Positions 21,893 to 33,053 of a stretch of DNA of 64,000 nucleotides are shown piece by piece. A program made the position numbers and the translations under genes. The notes under the pieces were generated by a model. The model searched no databases. It was given only the letters and a program-made list of their open reading frames with translations, and had not been told where the DNA came from. Numbering within the stretch: the stretch's first letter is position 1; every line of letters starts with the position of its first letter. The stretch comes from Cylindrotheca closterium (taxonomy: Eukaryota; Bacillariophyta; Bacillariophyceae; Bacillariales; Bacillariaceae): contig CAKOGP040001981.1 of assembly GCA_933822405.4 (NCBI GenBank), positions 7,909-71,908 of the forward strand. Reading direction: 5' to 3'.

Positions 21893-23164
21893 ATGGAACA
21901 CCCGATGCCCCAATGGTTAGACAGCAATCATATGGATCCAAAATGGGTCGAAAAGGCAACGGGAATCTCGTGCAGATCCTGCGTGGCAGTTGACATTAGC
22001 AACGAAGGCCGAAAGTCAAAAGGCGATGTGAAAGATGGAGCCACTCTTCGCCTCACGTTGGATGACCTTGATAAAAACAACAAAAACAACAAAAACAACA
22101 GCAGCAGCAGCAACACCAGCAACACCAGCACACTAGTAGTCAAGCAAGTTACGGAAAGTCAAGGGACTGCAATGTCCAAGCAATTAGGGTTGGCCCGAGA
22201 AGCTTTGTTTTACAGTCAGTTGTCCCAAGATCTTCCTGCCAACCTCTTTCCTAAAATCCATTACAGTTATGGAAATTACGAGACGGGAGAAAAATGTGTG
22301 ATCATGGAGGATTTAGAGAATGCCATTGATTCGGGAGTCTTGTTTGGTCCTGGAAATCCCAACAATTGGAAACGTGATTTGCCCACCCTGGCGGCCAAGG
22401 CTGGAAATCCATCATCAAAGCAAGTGGCCATGGTCACCTTTGTGCAAATGGCCAAGGTCCATGCCACCTATTGGAAATCTTCCAGCAAACTCTTGACGAA
22501 TGACAAATCATGGCTGAGGGGACAAGATTGGTTGCAAGGACAAGGGCAAGACAGCTGGAAGGCATCTCAAGGAATGCTTCAAAATTGGTGGAAGGACTAC
22601 TTGGAAGCCGATCAACCAGCAATCATCAAATGGGACCCAAAAGTCCAAAAGGCTACCGAAAAGGCCATGAATGGAATTTCATGGGAGTCTCAGCTGGAAC
22701 GTCTCCACACCAATGGACATTGGACCTTGGTCCACGGCGACTTTTGGCCGGGAAACATTATGTGGATGATTCTTGGCAGTAACAGCAACAACAATAATGA
22801 TGATGATGATGACCAAATCAAGATTATTGATTGGGAAATGGTGGGATTGGGATCGGGACCACAAGAGTTGGGTCAGTATGTCATTTCGAACATGGACCCT
22901 GCCGAACGACGAGCCAGTGAAAAGGAACTGGTACAAGCCTATTACAAGGAGTTGCAAGCGAACCTAGAAGACGAAAAGTGCTGTAGCTGGGAGTACTGCT
23001 GGAGCGAGTACAAAATTGGTGGAGTCGAACGATGGTTATGGTTTCTAGTCTATTTCATTGGTAATGGTATGGGCGATTGGGCACAATTCTTTCACGATCA
23101 GATATCCGAGTTTATGAACGATCACAATCTGTCGGAAGATGACATTACCCAGCCTCGACCATGA
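21893..23164 (+). CDS. APH/choline-kinase-like phosphotransferase
   Basis: A single exon of 423 residues. The kinase-like fold is indicated by the ATP-site Lys in TLVVKQVTES, LAREALFYSQL (helix C Glu), VIMEDL (hinge), the catalytic loop LVHGDFWPGNIMW (H-x-D-x-x-x-x-N) and the metal-binding IIDWEMVGLGSG. This layout belongs to the aminoglycoside phosphotransferase/EcKinase-like superfamily, whose members phosphorylate small molecules. The substrate cannot be read from sequence. Two low-complexity inserts, an Asn/Lys/Ser run at about 60-80 and an Asn/Asp run at about 298-307 just before the metal motif, look like repeat expansions. There is no signal peptide. Confidence 0.78.
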   Translation: MEHPMPQWLDSNHMDPKWVEKATGISCRSCVAVDISNEGRKSKGDVKDGATLRLTLDDLDKNNKNNKNNSSSSNTSNTSTLVVKQVTESQGTAMSKQLGLAREALFYSQLSQDLPANLFPKIHYSYGNYETGEKCVIMEDLENAIDSGVLFGPGNPNNWKRDLPTLAAKAGNPSSKQVAMVTFVQMAKVHATYWKSSSKLLTNDKSWLRGQDWLQGQGQDSWKASQGMLQNWWKDYLEADQPAIIKWDPKVQKATEKAMNGISWESQLERLHTNGHWTLVHGDFWPGNIMWMILGSNSNNNNDDDDDQIKIIDWEMVGLGSGPQELGQYVISNMDPAERRASEKELVQAYYKELQANLEDEKCCSWEYCWSEYKIGGVERWLWFLVYFIGNGMGDWAQFFHDQISEFMNDHNLSEDDITQPRP

Positions 23165-23212
23165 TTTAGTTCTTTTAAAATTATAAAATCGAATCGAAAC
23201 CCATTCATTCTT

Positions 23213-24718
23213 CTATATTATTAGATAACCATTCTTGTCAACCGAATAAGGCTCGACATCATGGCTCTCATCTTCTTTTCCCATTATACAAGTTTGGCCT
23301 GCGGGCTCCTCTGGCTCTGGTGCCATCTCCGGCTTTGGGTCTGGCTTCGGCGTTAGATCTGGTGGCGGTGGACGCTTCAATCGACTAGGCCTCAAGAACC
23401 ATGCGAATCCAATATCATTAAGTCGTTGTTTCCGTGATTCCGTGAGCATTGACTCTTCTGGTGGCCTGCGAGACTGAAACAGGTTTGTGATGGTGTGAAA
23501 TAGAAAAAGTTGACCATGATGATAGTCAGTTTTAGAGAAGAATTCAAAAACAAAAAAAGCCAAAACGTAGTCCGCTGCACCAGTGATTCATTCATTCAGT
23601 CAACTTACCTGCTCTCTCTGCTTCCGAACCCAACCAGCCAATTGTTTGTTTTCTGGCCACTCCTTGGGAACCTTTGTATGGCCGAAACGTTTCTTGAATT
23701 CTACGAGTTCCTGGTACCGTTGTTTCCAAAGAATTTCCCAACCGTCTTCTTTTTCCACGTCCAATCCTTGCTTTTGCTGACTTTCATAGGTCAAGTAAGC
23801 ATGCTTCATAGCTGCAAGTTCCTTTTCATTGTTCGGTTCTGTTGACAAAACAATGGTATTCCGCCCCACCCACTTGAAACCAATCGAGTCCAGTTTTTTC
23901 TTTCTATCTTCTCGTAGCGTATTTTGCTTGAATCTTTTTCTTTGGTGTTTTACCCAATTTGAGAGCCCATTGAAAGGTGCAATGTCTCGTTGATAGATTG
24001 TTGCCCCATTCTTCCATAAACTTGCTAGTGCTTCGAATTTTCCTTGCCACTGCCTCTCTTTTTCCTTGAACCTGATCTTTGTAAACTGACTCGGCTTCTT
24101 GTTTCCATCGGGTTCTGAAGAATCCTTCTCGGGTGTCTCTGGATTCATGCTCTCCATAACATCATTACCCTCGGTCTTCAACCTCTTTGAGCTTGGTTCC
24201 AAGGTATCAACGTGGCCATTAGCCGAGGAACCCTGTAGATCCCGCTTATTATTATTATTGTTATTGTTGGAGCACTTGTCATCCTTATCGACTTGAGCTA
24301 GAGTTGTCATCGTATCTTTGCTGTTGGAAAATTCATTGGAAGCTCCTATTTCATTCGCTTTGATTCGTCCAGTCGTCAGCTCACTGGAGTTCATCGTTGC
24401 CATATACGTGAGAGCTTGGAATAAGGACGAGAACTCCTTGTTTACACAGATGCTATCCGTTTCTTCAGAGTCTCTAATGGTAGGTATACAGGCGACAACA
24501 TCACTTTTGTCAAAGAAAAGCGCGACAGATTTCATTTGTTTACTCTTTCGCATTGCCACATACTGGATGGTTCTGGATGAAGGATGAGTGACGCTACCAT
24601 TATTATCCTTTGGAGCGAAAACTTCTTTCCAAGCAGCAAGGACACCTTCTCCCTTGCCATGATTCGTCACTTGCCATTCCAGAAAATCTGTGATGAGCTG
24701 TTTTATTTCAAAGTCCAT
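23213..24718 (-). CDS. helicase-associated (HA) domain protein (2 exons)
   Basis: Exons 24718-23609 and 23473-23213 (135-bp GT-AG intron) give 456 residues. The first half is variable, with an Asn run and a Lys/Arg patch (SSKRLKTEG). The second half contains HA-type repeats: FNGLSNWVKHQRKRFKQ...LDSIGFKW and FGHTKVPKEWPENKQLAGWV, followed across the intron by KQRLNDIGFAWFLRP. This pattern (W-V-x-x-Q-R ... L-x-x-I-G-F-x-W) is the helicase-associated domain, abundant in diatoms and often without any helicase. Its function is thought to be nucleic-acid binding. The tail is Pro-rich. Confidence 0.78.
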
Positions 24719-25004
24719 CGCATCAGTCTCACTGTTAATCCGATTATATCGTCTTTTGTTATTGTTGTCTTCGTTACGGATATAGGATGTCTGCGATTGT
24801 GTTTTTGTCGGGCATTTTATCTCTGTAGTCGAATTAGTCCCCTATCTACTTACTCGTACTTTTAATATATAACTACAGTATTACTATACTACCTGCAGTA
24901 CTATTTATGTGATGTAATACTGTAGACCATGATATGCATTGGCTAGAGCCACGACATTATGCTCTACCGGTATCATATTTTTAAGAAAATTTTAAAAAAT
25001 CAAA

Positions 25005-27996
25005 TCAAGCCAAACCGTACATTAGATCCGATCCCAAAAAGAACGCCATGGCACTCGAATCCATTGTGCCTTGTGGTTTGGGTGGTTGCGGAATGGAAGG
25101 ACTGTTGTTCCCGATCCGAAACCGCCGATTGTACTTGTGAGGATCTACCTTGGGTTTTCTCGTACTCAAACCAAAGGAATACTTGACAGAAAGCAAGAAA
25201 TCTTCGGCCGACGTTTCATTCCAATCATTGGCACTTTCCATTCCTTGCAACAAATCTCGTTCGAATGGAAACTCTTGCAAATCTTTTGGCAGAGTCTGAA
25301 AGCAATTCTCCACTCGCAATTTGGAAACCAAAAGCTGAACAAATTCTTCCACATCATCAAAGCGACTTCCTCGACGCCGATGCCATCGACTTTCTTCTTC
25401 CGTCTTGGTCAATACTACCAACCACGAAAATTCGCTTAGTTCCGCCAACCAAAAGGCAGTCCGCCCATTGTTGGAACGTCGAACGACGCATTCCATGTGA
25501 ACTTGTAGTGGATCCTTGCCAAGTTGCGTCAAGCTAGGCGTACTTTGGCCCAAAAACTTGAAGAATCCATGATCTTCCGTCACTGTGGAAGCGGCTTGAT
25601 TGCTCACCAGTCGGGCCGTGGACGGCAAGTCACCCGACCCCGTAATGAGTCCGACAATGCTTTCCCATTCGGTGTGTGGCCACGAGGCCGATCCTTGAGC
25701 GGGAGCATACTCCAAGGTGTTTCGTTGAGTGGCCGCTTCACTGGCTTCGTTCGAAGCCTTATTGTTTGTGGTTGGACCGGATGCGTTTGAATTGGCATCC
25801 TTGTTGTTATTGGACCCCCATCGCTTGTAATGATCCGTAAAGGAGGAACTGTTGTCTTCTTTGGTTTGTCGTCGACTGGTAGCAGCACGTCGTTTGACAC
25901 CCAACAAACTCACTCCAATTTGAGCTTCTCCGTGATGTTTTGTGGAACGAATGTAGACGGCTGGCCAATGCAATCGGGAGGTTTCCAATTCCGTGTACTT
26001 GGAGGAGGATGATTCGTCTTTTTCTTCTGCTGCTGTTGTTGTTACTGTCGATGATGATGCATCTTCTGATTCCATGAGTGTAAAGCCTCGTTCCATGTGC
26101 AGATTGGAGGTTTGGACCGCATCGTGGACAATGGTCACGGCGACATCGGCGGTCCCCGATTTTTGTTGCTTGTGCAGAAACTCCAAGACCTTGTGTTCGA
26201 GCGCATGGGGCGAGCCACCCATTCTGGAGTTGGCAGCGTTTTCGGAATCCACAAAGGAGGCATTTTGAAATCCATACAATGGTTTCGCAAAGGTATGAAC
26301 TCGATCAAAATACAGATAGGAAGAGGCAATCATTTGCTGCAGCGTGGTCACAAACCACTGTTGTATTTTGAGTGTCGAGGTAGGATTCAATCGCACCTTG
26401 GTCTTGCGACTGCTCAAAATGCTTTCGGTGAATCTACATTGCGTGCGGGGAAACAACAAATGAAAAACTTTAGTGTGAGAGTATTCTTTTTTTTTTCTTC
26501 CATAAAAAAAATGTTGACGACGACGACGGCTCTCCGGACCGTGGGTATCAGCCACGACTAGTGCTTTTTGTGTGCCATGGTGTATACTCTGCGCAACGTA
26601 GATTAGAGGTCATGCTCTCATGGAAAGGAGAGGACCTCGCAGTACAAAAGTTGCGGGGGGGGGGAAGGAAGAGGAAGGACAACAATCACAAACCAACAAT
26701 CACAGGCCAACAAGCAAATAGAAATAAAACATACCTGCACTTTTCCAAATAGTTGGCCGTCTCCAGCAAGTGTTTCCAAATGGTCAATTCATTGGAGAGA
26801 GATTCTACCAGTGAGCTTGTTTCTGGTACATCACTAATCTTGACATTGGTACTCCATTCATTGTTCCATGCTTTGCCCAAGTTTTCTAGTGCTTCCCCCA
26901 AGAGTCCAAATTGTTTCTTGTTGTTATTGTCCCAGATGGTTGCTTGATATTGAATCAATCGTGAACGTTGTTTGGCCATGGCTGCAAGGAGTAACAAAAT
27001 GGGTGCAATCCTTTGGGCCGTCTGTTGCAAAAATTTGCGACGGTGATGATATGTGGGACTTGCTTTACTATTGCTAGTAGCAGAAGCAGCAGCACCACCA
27101 CGAGTCGCCAGGACGGAATCGCACAAGGTTTCCTTGACCAAGGTGAGATCGTCCGCCAACCAACGATACAATCCTTCCAAATGATTGGCCATGTAAACAT
27201 CTTGAGCATGATGCAAATTGGCATATAGGGCCTCGGAGGCTGCCAACAATTGCAATGGCATGGTGTATCGTTCCCATTCTCGTTCCAAGGCCAATGCCGA
27301 ATCCACAATCAAACTGCGGGTGGGTGGAGAAGAGTCTCTTCCGGAACCAAACAAGGAACGGAGTGGAGATCTTGAGGGCGAGGGTGTGGATCGTGATGGG
27401 CTAGAAGCCGAGTGGGGAGATCCATTGTTATTCTTGGGACTTCCACCACCAGCATGAATGGAGGAAGGCATGGATTTTGCAATTGCCTTGGCCAATACTT
27501 GACAGGCTTCTTGGCAATTGACAAAGGTCGGTTCTTGTAGTAGTTGACAGTATTCGGGCAAGTGTTCTTGCAAATGAACGAGGACAATGCCCACTCGGAC
27601 ATTGGCTGGAATACTGCTGTCTTGTTGGGTTGGCGAATTATGATTGATATTCTCCACCTTGTTAGTCTTGGAATTATGGCGATGATGATGATGACTCGAA
27701 GAAAAGGAAAGATTGCCGTGAGGAGGAGGAACCTGAAATTGTCGTTGCCGTTCGGCAAGCAGAGAACGTCTTCGGTCACGCTGGGAAACCTTTCGAGGAG
27801 AAGGAGACGATACGCCGACTCCTTCGAGAATGGATTGCGCCCATAGTTTGAGACGTCCATGAGCCCCACCGCCGTCACCATTGCCACCACGTTGGCCACG
27901 TCGAGGACGTTGCACGGGCATGCTATTGGCGCGATTGTTCCTCAGGGAGATCCAAGAGGGTGATGCGGGCGGCATCGGATTCTTCTTGTTTGCCAT
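25005..27996 (-). CDS. KICS2 (C12orf66)-like protein, possible KICSTOR component (2 exons)
   Basis: Exons 27996-26735 and 26433-25005 are joined across a 301-bp GT-AG intron, giving 896 residues. The start is the first in-frame ATG (MANKKNPMPP). The N-terminus is Arg/Gly/Ser-rich and disordered. A helical region contains LQLLAASEALYANLHHAQDV and a second one KIQQWFVTTLQQMIASSYLY. The C-terminal half has LHWPAVYIRSTKHHG and a core strand FSWLVVLTK followed by FVQLLVSKLRV. The order of these blocks resembles KICS2, a subunit of the KICSTOR complex that tethers GATOR1 to lysosomes in mTORC1 signalling. The match is by eye and weak outside these blocks; Ser/Asn-rich inserts roughly double the usual 445-residue length. 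Confidence 0.5.
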
Positions 27997-28077
27997 ACTG
28001 TTTATTGTGTTGGTGTCGTTGTTGCAACTGGGAAGAAGGCTTACACTGTAGTTGTTATCTAGTTGGACCGTAAAATC

Positions 28078-28101
28078 AATCAATCAATCAATCAATCAAT
28101 C
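28078..28101 (+). repeat. (AATC)n microsatellite
   Basis: Six tandem AATC units just upstream of the KICS2-like gene; a similar run occurs at about 49968-49987. Confidence 0.8.
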
Positions 28102-28157
28102 ATATGGCATGACATGGCTATTTTTTTAAAATAATACCGACTGATTGAAAGGAAAGT

Positions 28158-28191
28158 AATGGACAATGGACAATGGACAATGGACAATGGA
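28158..28191 (+). repeat. (TGGACAA)n microsatellite
   Basis: Four to five tandem 7-bp units (ATGGACA phase) in intergenic DNA. Confidence 0.8.
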
Positions 28192-28501
28192 TGCAGTGGC
28201 ACTTGGCAAGGTTCATGGCTTGCTACTGTACGATATACAGTATGCCAAACACCACAACTGCTTGATTGTACAACAATGGATGCACAGTACGATTGTATTT
28301 GTGGTGATGAGGAAAGCTGCAGGATGATTTGGATCTTATTGTAGGTTTTGTACAGTACGAGTACTGCACGAGTAGAGTACGTGTACCAAGCTGCCGTAGA
28401 AATGAACGAATGGCTGTGGTGGACATGGAGTTGATTTGTTCGATTAAAACCATCACTTCTCACATTATTGATATTGTTTGTCAACTCAATAGGAACATCC
28501 A

Positions 28502-28979
28502 ATGGTTGGACTGCAACTGCAGCTGCAGCTGCAACTGCAATTCTTTCTTCCATTAATATTTCTAGTGGAATGCATCGCAATTCCAATTGCCGATGCATTT
28601 GTGACATTACAACATCAACATGGAAATAAAAAGAATCGAATAAGTCATCATCAGTCGCTGAGTTGGAAAAACAAGTGCTGGCGTCGCTCTTCACTTGTTC
28701 AAGAGTCTCAGTCGTCCACCTCAATATCATCATCAGCATTAGCATCATCAGCATCAGCATCAGCATCATCTCCAATAACCTCCAGCTTTGAACAAATACT
28801 CTTTGATCACTTGGGACGAAATGATACGACTACGACCATTACAATTGAAGGATACGTCACATCCAAACGAACTTTGGGAAAGCAACTTGTCTTTGTCGAC
28901 TTTGAAATTGCCAGCAACAGCAACAATAACAACAAGAATGATCTCTGTCAAGCCATGTTGCGACAAGAATACTTTCACG

Positions 28980-29028
<49 letters not shown>

Positions 29029-30181
29029 CCAGGACAACAACCAGGACAATAACAATGACTACAATCAAAATTATTATGAAGGATACAACCGTTGTTTGTT
29101 AAAGGGTTGTAAATTACAAGTAACGGGAACCGCATCACCGACGCGGAATCCAGGAAATGTTGTGTTATTGATACAATCCTTTCGCCTCGTAAGTTTGCCA
29201 CGACAACCACAACACATTCAAATCATTCTTCAGCAATGTCAAGAGGGAAATTTACCACTACCAGAGGTGGCAAATGCGTGTCATATGGAACCAAGTGAAT
29301 TGCAAACACATCTCAACAGAATAATAGAACAATCCTCTGGTGCAGCTGCAGCAGCAGCAGCAAAGACGAAGAAGGCGACGCTAAAGACTCTTGCCAAGCA
29401 AATCTTTGCCAACTTGCCAAAGGATCCCGATTATCCGCAAGCCGCGGATCAAGTGACCATGTCCAAAAGGGGAAATAAAAACTATGTCTTGCCACCAGTA
29501 CCGACTGAATGGGCAAACGTTCCGCCCAAGGTATTGGCAATAGACCAACAAGAGGTCCAAGAGCCAGGATCCATTGCCAACGCATTGCAACTATTTTTAG
29601 AGGAAACGAAGGAGCAGTCTACTAGTTCTACTACTTTTATTTCCATGGAAGGATGGGTCCAAAATCGACGACGTTACGATGGAAATATTACCCAACTAGC
29701 CTTGGTGGACGATTTGGGTAACACCACCGATACAAACGATAATCATCATCGTCGGTTATCCTGCTTGATTCATCCAAAACTACTACTTTTGGACGACGAG
29801 GGGACTGCCAATCTCTATCACAATTTGCTGGCCGTTGGAGCCAAGGTGTGGGTGACCGGGCAATTGGTGCGTACGAGTAGTGGTACAAGGTCAGAGGACG
29901 ACGAACAACAAGAACAGCAAGAAAAAGAAGGCAAGCAACCACCTCCAGGACCACCCGCCTTGTTGTGGGTCCAAGAGGTGCATTTGATGCAGTCGTCTGC
30001 GCGGCCCGCCACGATTCGACATTTGCTCGATCTAATGGCGAACGATGAGGGTAACAAACTATTGGATTTGGAAGAAGCGGCCAATGCCTTGGGGATTACC
30101 TACCAAGAAGCCTTGGAGGTGCAACAAAATTCCGATCCTACGGAACGTCAATGGAAGGCAAATCAGTTGGCGGTTCAACTA

Positions 30182-30217
<36 letters not shown>

Positions 30218-31147
30218 AACAACAAACGACAAGTGGTGGTCAATCCAAAATTATTGGAAACTTTGGAAAAGTATAGGCACTTGCTGGAAACCAATCCGGC
30301 CACCATGATTGATATTGTTAAAGAACAGCAGCAGCAGCAGCAACAGATACCATTTGAGGGAGTACAGGAACCTGCAATCAACGAGAAAATAGGCAACAAA
30401 AGTAGACCCAAAAACAACAACAACAACAACAACTACAACAAGGTCATTCCAATGAGTATGCCGGGAAGTCGATGGCTGTCCAAGAAGAAACCACAATTGG
30501 AATGGATGGGCCAACGAATTCAAGACGTCCTCCAATCGCATCCAGACTTTGGTGCGAGACCATTGCAAATTTTGGACATTGGTGGTGGAAAGGGAGCCTT
30601 GGCTCATTATTTGGGAAATACGATTCAAAATGTGCAAATTCATGTGGTGGACATTGCGGCAGGAGCCGTCAAGAATGGAGCCAAAAAGGCTCAGCGTCTT
30701 GACACTCCGGTGGAATTTCAATTGGCCGATGCGAGTGCCTCATTGTTGGAAGACGTGGAGGCCGATGTGGTGGTGGCCTTGCATGCTTGTGGGCACTTGT
30801 CCGATGTAGCCCTGTCGCATGCCATTCATAAAGATGCCGGCTTTGTCATTGTGCCGTGCTGCTTCAATTCGAATCCTTATTTGACCATACCAGGAAAGGG
30901 GTCGGTTTCACAGTGGTTGGGACTTCCTGATGAGGACTGGGCAGCTTTGAAATTACTGGCAGAAGTACAGGGTGATATCACTTTGGCCAGCGAAGCCATT
31001 GAAGTTATTTGCGCCATTCGGGCAGATTCGACGAGAACGAAACTGAAGCAAGCCAATCCAAAGAAAACGACAAGGTCTGTTGATATCTACAAGTTTCCAA
31101 TCGAATATTCGACGAGGAATACAGTTTTGGTGGGGACTTGTGGGTAG
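28502..31147 (+). CDS. plastid-targeted protein with two OB-fold-like domains and a C-terminal methyltransferase
   Basis: A single exon of 881 residues. A Leu/Gln-rich hydrophobic start (FFLPLIFLVECIAIPIADAF) ends in DAF|VT, an ASAF-like plastid signal. An OB-fold-like segment (TITIEGYVTSKRTLGKQLVF) and a second one (ISMEGWVQNRRRYDGNITQL) resemble anticodon-binding or nucleic-acid OB domains. The C-terminal domain (about 640-870) has a SAM-binding LDIGGGKGALAHYL, an acidic VHVVDI-like strand, VVVALHACGHLSD and VPCCFNSNPY, as in the Methyltransf_32/GSTCD-type group, often linked to RNA. Long Asn (about 162-178) and Gln (about 560-572, 605-613) runs come from CAA/CAG expansions. RNA methylation in the plastid is an inference. 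Confidence 0.72.
28981..29029 (+). repeat. (AAC)n coding microsatellite, poly-Asn
   Basis: Sixteen tandem CAA/AAC triplets inside the OB-fold/methyltransferase gene, encoding a poly-Asn run. A (CAG)n stretch encoding poly-Gln follows at 30185-30215. Confidence 0.85.
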
Positions 31148-31520
31148 AGGAACACTGCATGTAAGGATGAGCAAACGATTGAATCAATCACCCATTGGTG
31201 TGCTGCGTAGCTGAATCGGTCTCCACATTGGTACAGTACCAACCGTAGGAGGTACTTCAAGACCAATCCACGGAGCGATACTAGGGCCCACCTATTTTAA
31301 TGGTTCAGGATTCATTAGGACTACTGATTTTGACTATAGGATCATTTTTGGTTCTTCCAACCGGGCTGAACCCCACCATAGTAGCCATCGATGATGATGA
31401 TTCATTCCGTGAACCCGTTTGACAAAAGCCTGCTTTGAATGAATTGTCGCAAAGAACTTTTGGAAGCTATTGTGCCGCAAGCATGTGTTAGGGTAGTGTA
31501 AAAATGATGTTAGCGCTGGC
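31148..31520. other. intergenic between convergent genes
   Basis: 3' ends of the methyltransferase gene and the DNAJC9-like gene face each other here. No coding signal is seen. Confidence 0.4.
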
Positions 31521-32624
31521 TTATTTTCGTTTGATTCCCTTTTTCTTCTTTCGACTGATAGGTACGGATGATGCTTCACTGGAAGAAAACTTCTTTTGCA
31601 ATCCAGAAAGAAAAGAGTCACTCAAACCGTGCTGGTTTCTCCTCTTTGCTTTGCCCTGTTTCGCAGCGGCAGCTTTCCCAAAAGAACCCGCAGTCCACTG
31701 TTTCGATTGAATGATCCCAGCTATTTCAATTTCTCGTTCCCGCTTCTCCTTTTGCTTCTTTGCAACTCGAAACTCCATCTTTTCTCTTCTACTCATTGTC
31801 CTACTACTTATTTTGACAGCATCTTCCTTTTCATCATCATCATCATCAGTGTCCTCCAAACCGTCACCCTCGGCAGCGGATGTGTTCTCCACTTGAGGCT
31901 TTGACACCTTTTCGACTGGGCGCTTTCGTTTCAATTTCTTTCGTTTCTTCTTTTGCGGCTCATCATTGTCAATAATATTCATGGAGGACGGAGCATTTTC
32001 ATAAGATTCTATGTCTCCCCGTTTAATAGCAGGTTGTAAAATTTCCTTCCACCAACGATCGCAGTCCTTGTCTTCTGCCTGCACTATACAAGAGATCATC
32101 TTGGACCTATCCCCTTTGCAAAGCTGGTAGAATTTCAGGACATCCTCCCGTTCTTGCTGCGATCTACAATATTCATTTCGATCAAAGGTACTTCCAGCCC
32201 CCATCATGTCTTGAAAGACGGATTGAAAGAATCGTACCCATTCATCAGCGTCCTTGTTCTTTTGACTACGACGCCCCTTCGAATGGCAGGTGCCACCGGA
32301 ATAAGGATCATCATTGTCAGCAGAGGATGTTGGAATTCGACCAGTAGAATCATAGAGAGCGCGCTGGGAGGGGTCAGATAATAGTTGGTAGGTTGCTGAC
32401 AATGCTTGAAACTTGAGCGTGGCTTCTTGAAATCTACTGCTTTCGGAAGCGTCTTTTTGTTGTTGTTGTTGTTTGTCCGGATGATAGAGCAATGCTCTCT
32501 TGTGATATGCTTTCCGCAATGCGGAGGGAGTTGCCTTTGGTGAGCACTTTAGCACGTCTTTATAGAGACACGTATTGTTGTTACCAAAGGCAGAGGAAAC
32601 TAAACCTTGCAAATCACCGCTCAT
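31521..32624 (-). CDS. DNAJC9: DNAJC9-like J-domain protein
   Basis: A single exon of 367 residues. The J domain is near the N-terminus: LYKDVLKCSPKATPSALRKA, the HPD loop (LLYHPDKQ) with a Gln run after it, and LSATYQLLSDPSQRALYD. The central region has EREDVLKFYQLCKGDRSKM, which matches the DNAJC9 core that contacts histones H3-H4. The C-terminal third is very Lys-rich with Asp/Glu runs and several nuclear localisation-like stretches (KKKRKKLKRKRP). DNAJC9 is a histone co-chaperone that recruits HSP70. A nuclear role is likely here too. Confidence 0.85.
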   Translation of the reverse strand: MSGDLQGLVSSAFGNNNTCLYKDVLKCSPKATPSALRKAYHKRALLYHPDKQQQQQKDASESSRFQEATLKFQALSATYQLLSDPSQRALYDSTGRIPTSSADNDDPYSGGTCHSKGRRSQKNKDADEWVRFFQSVFQDMMGAGSTFDRNEYCRSQQEREDVLKFYQLCKGDRSKMISCIVQAEDKDCDRWWKEILQPAIKRGDIESYENAPSSMNIIDNDEPQKKKRKKLKRKRPVEKVSKPQVENTSAAEGDGLEDTDDDDDEKEDAVKISSRTMSRREKMEFRVAKKQKEKREREIEIAGIIQSKQWTAGSFGKAAAAKQGKAKRRNQHGLSDSFLSGLQKKFSSSEASSVPISRKKKKGIKRK

Positions 32625-33053
32625 TGTCTAGGTGGAGGGTGTCAACATTGGACAGAGGGTATAGATGCGATGGCGGCGATTGCATGAAATTGTTTTTGGG
32701 ATGGAGGGAGTTCCAGTGGAGATTTGGAGAAAATGAGAAAACGCCAGCATGATTGCGCCAGCCGAAACTCTTCAAAAACCAACGTCTCTTTTTCTGGTCA
32801 GAAACCTCGGTTCGTAGCAAGCAAAACATATTGTAGCATCATCCCTGCCTGCATCATACCAACCAGCAATAATCAATCGCCTGGCATAGCAGCTCGACCG
32901 CCATATCATTAAAAGCGGCCATGTCGTAGACAAAGTGAAACATAAAACATACAACAAACGATATACCAACCAAACCAAGAACAACACGAACAAGAATACC
33001 CCCGAGAATCCAATCATTCATTCAAATCCATTCACAATCACGAAATACATAGT
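32625..33053. other. intergenic, divergent promoter region
   Basis: About 430 bp between the divergent DNAJC9-like and arrestin-like starts. A/C-rich sequence precedes the arrestin-like start. No motif is recognised. Confidence 0.35.

Larger units (their letters stand above)
27997..28501. other. intergenic with two microsatellites
   Basis: The region holds an (AATC)n run and a (GGACAAT)n run, listed separately, and otherwise no gene. It lies between divergent genes. Confidence 0.4.
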
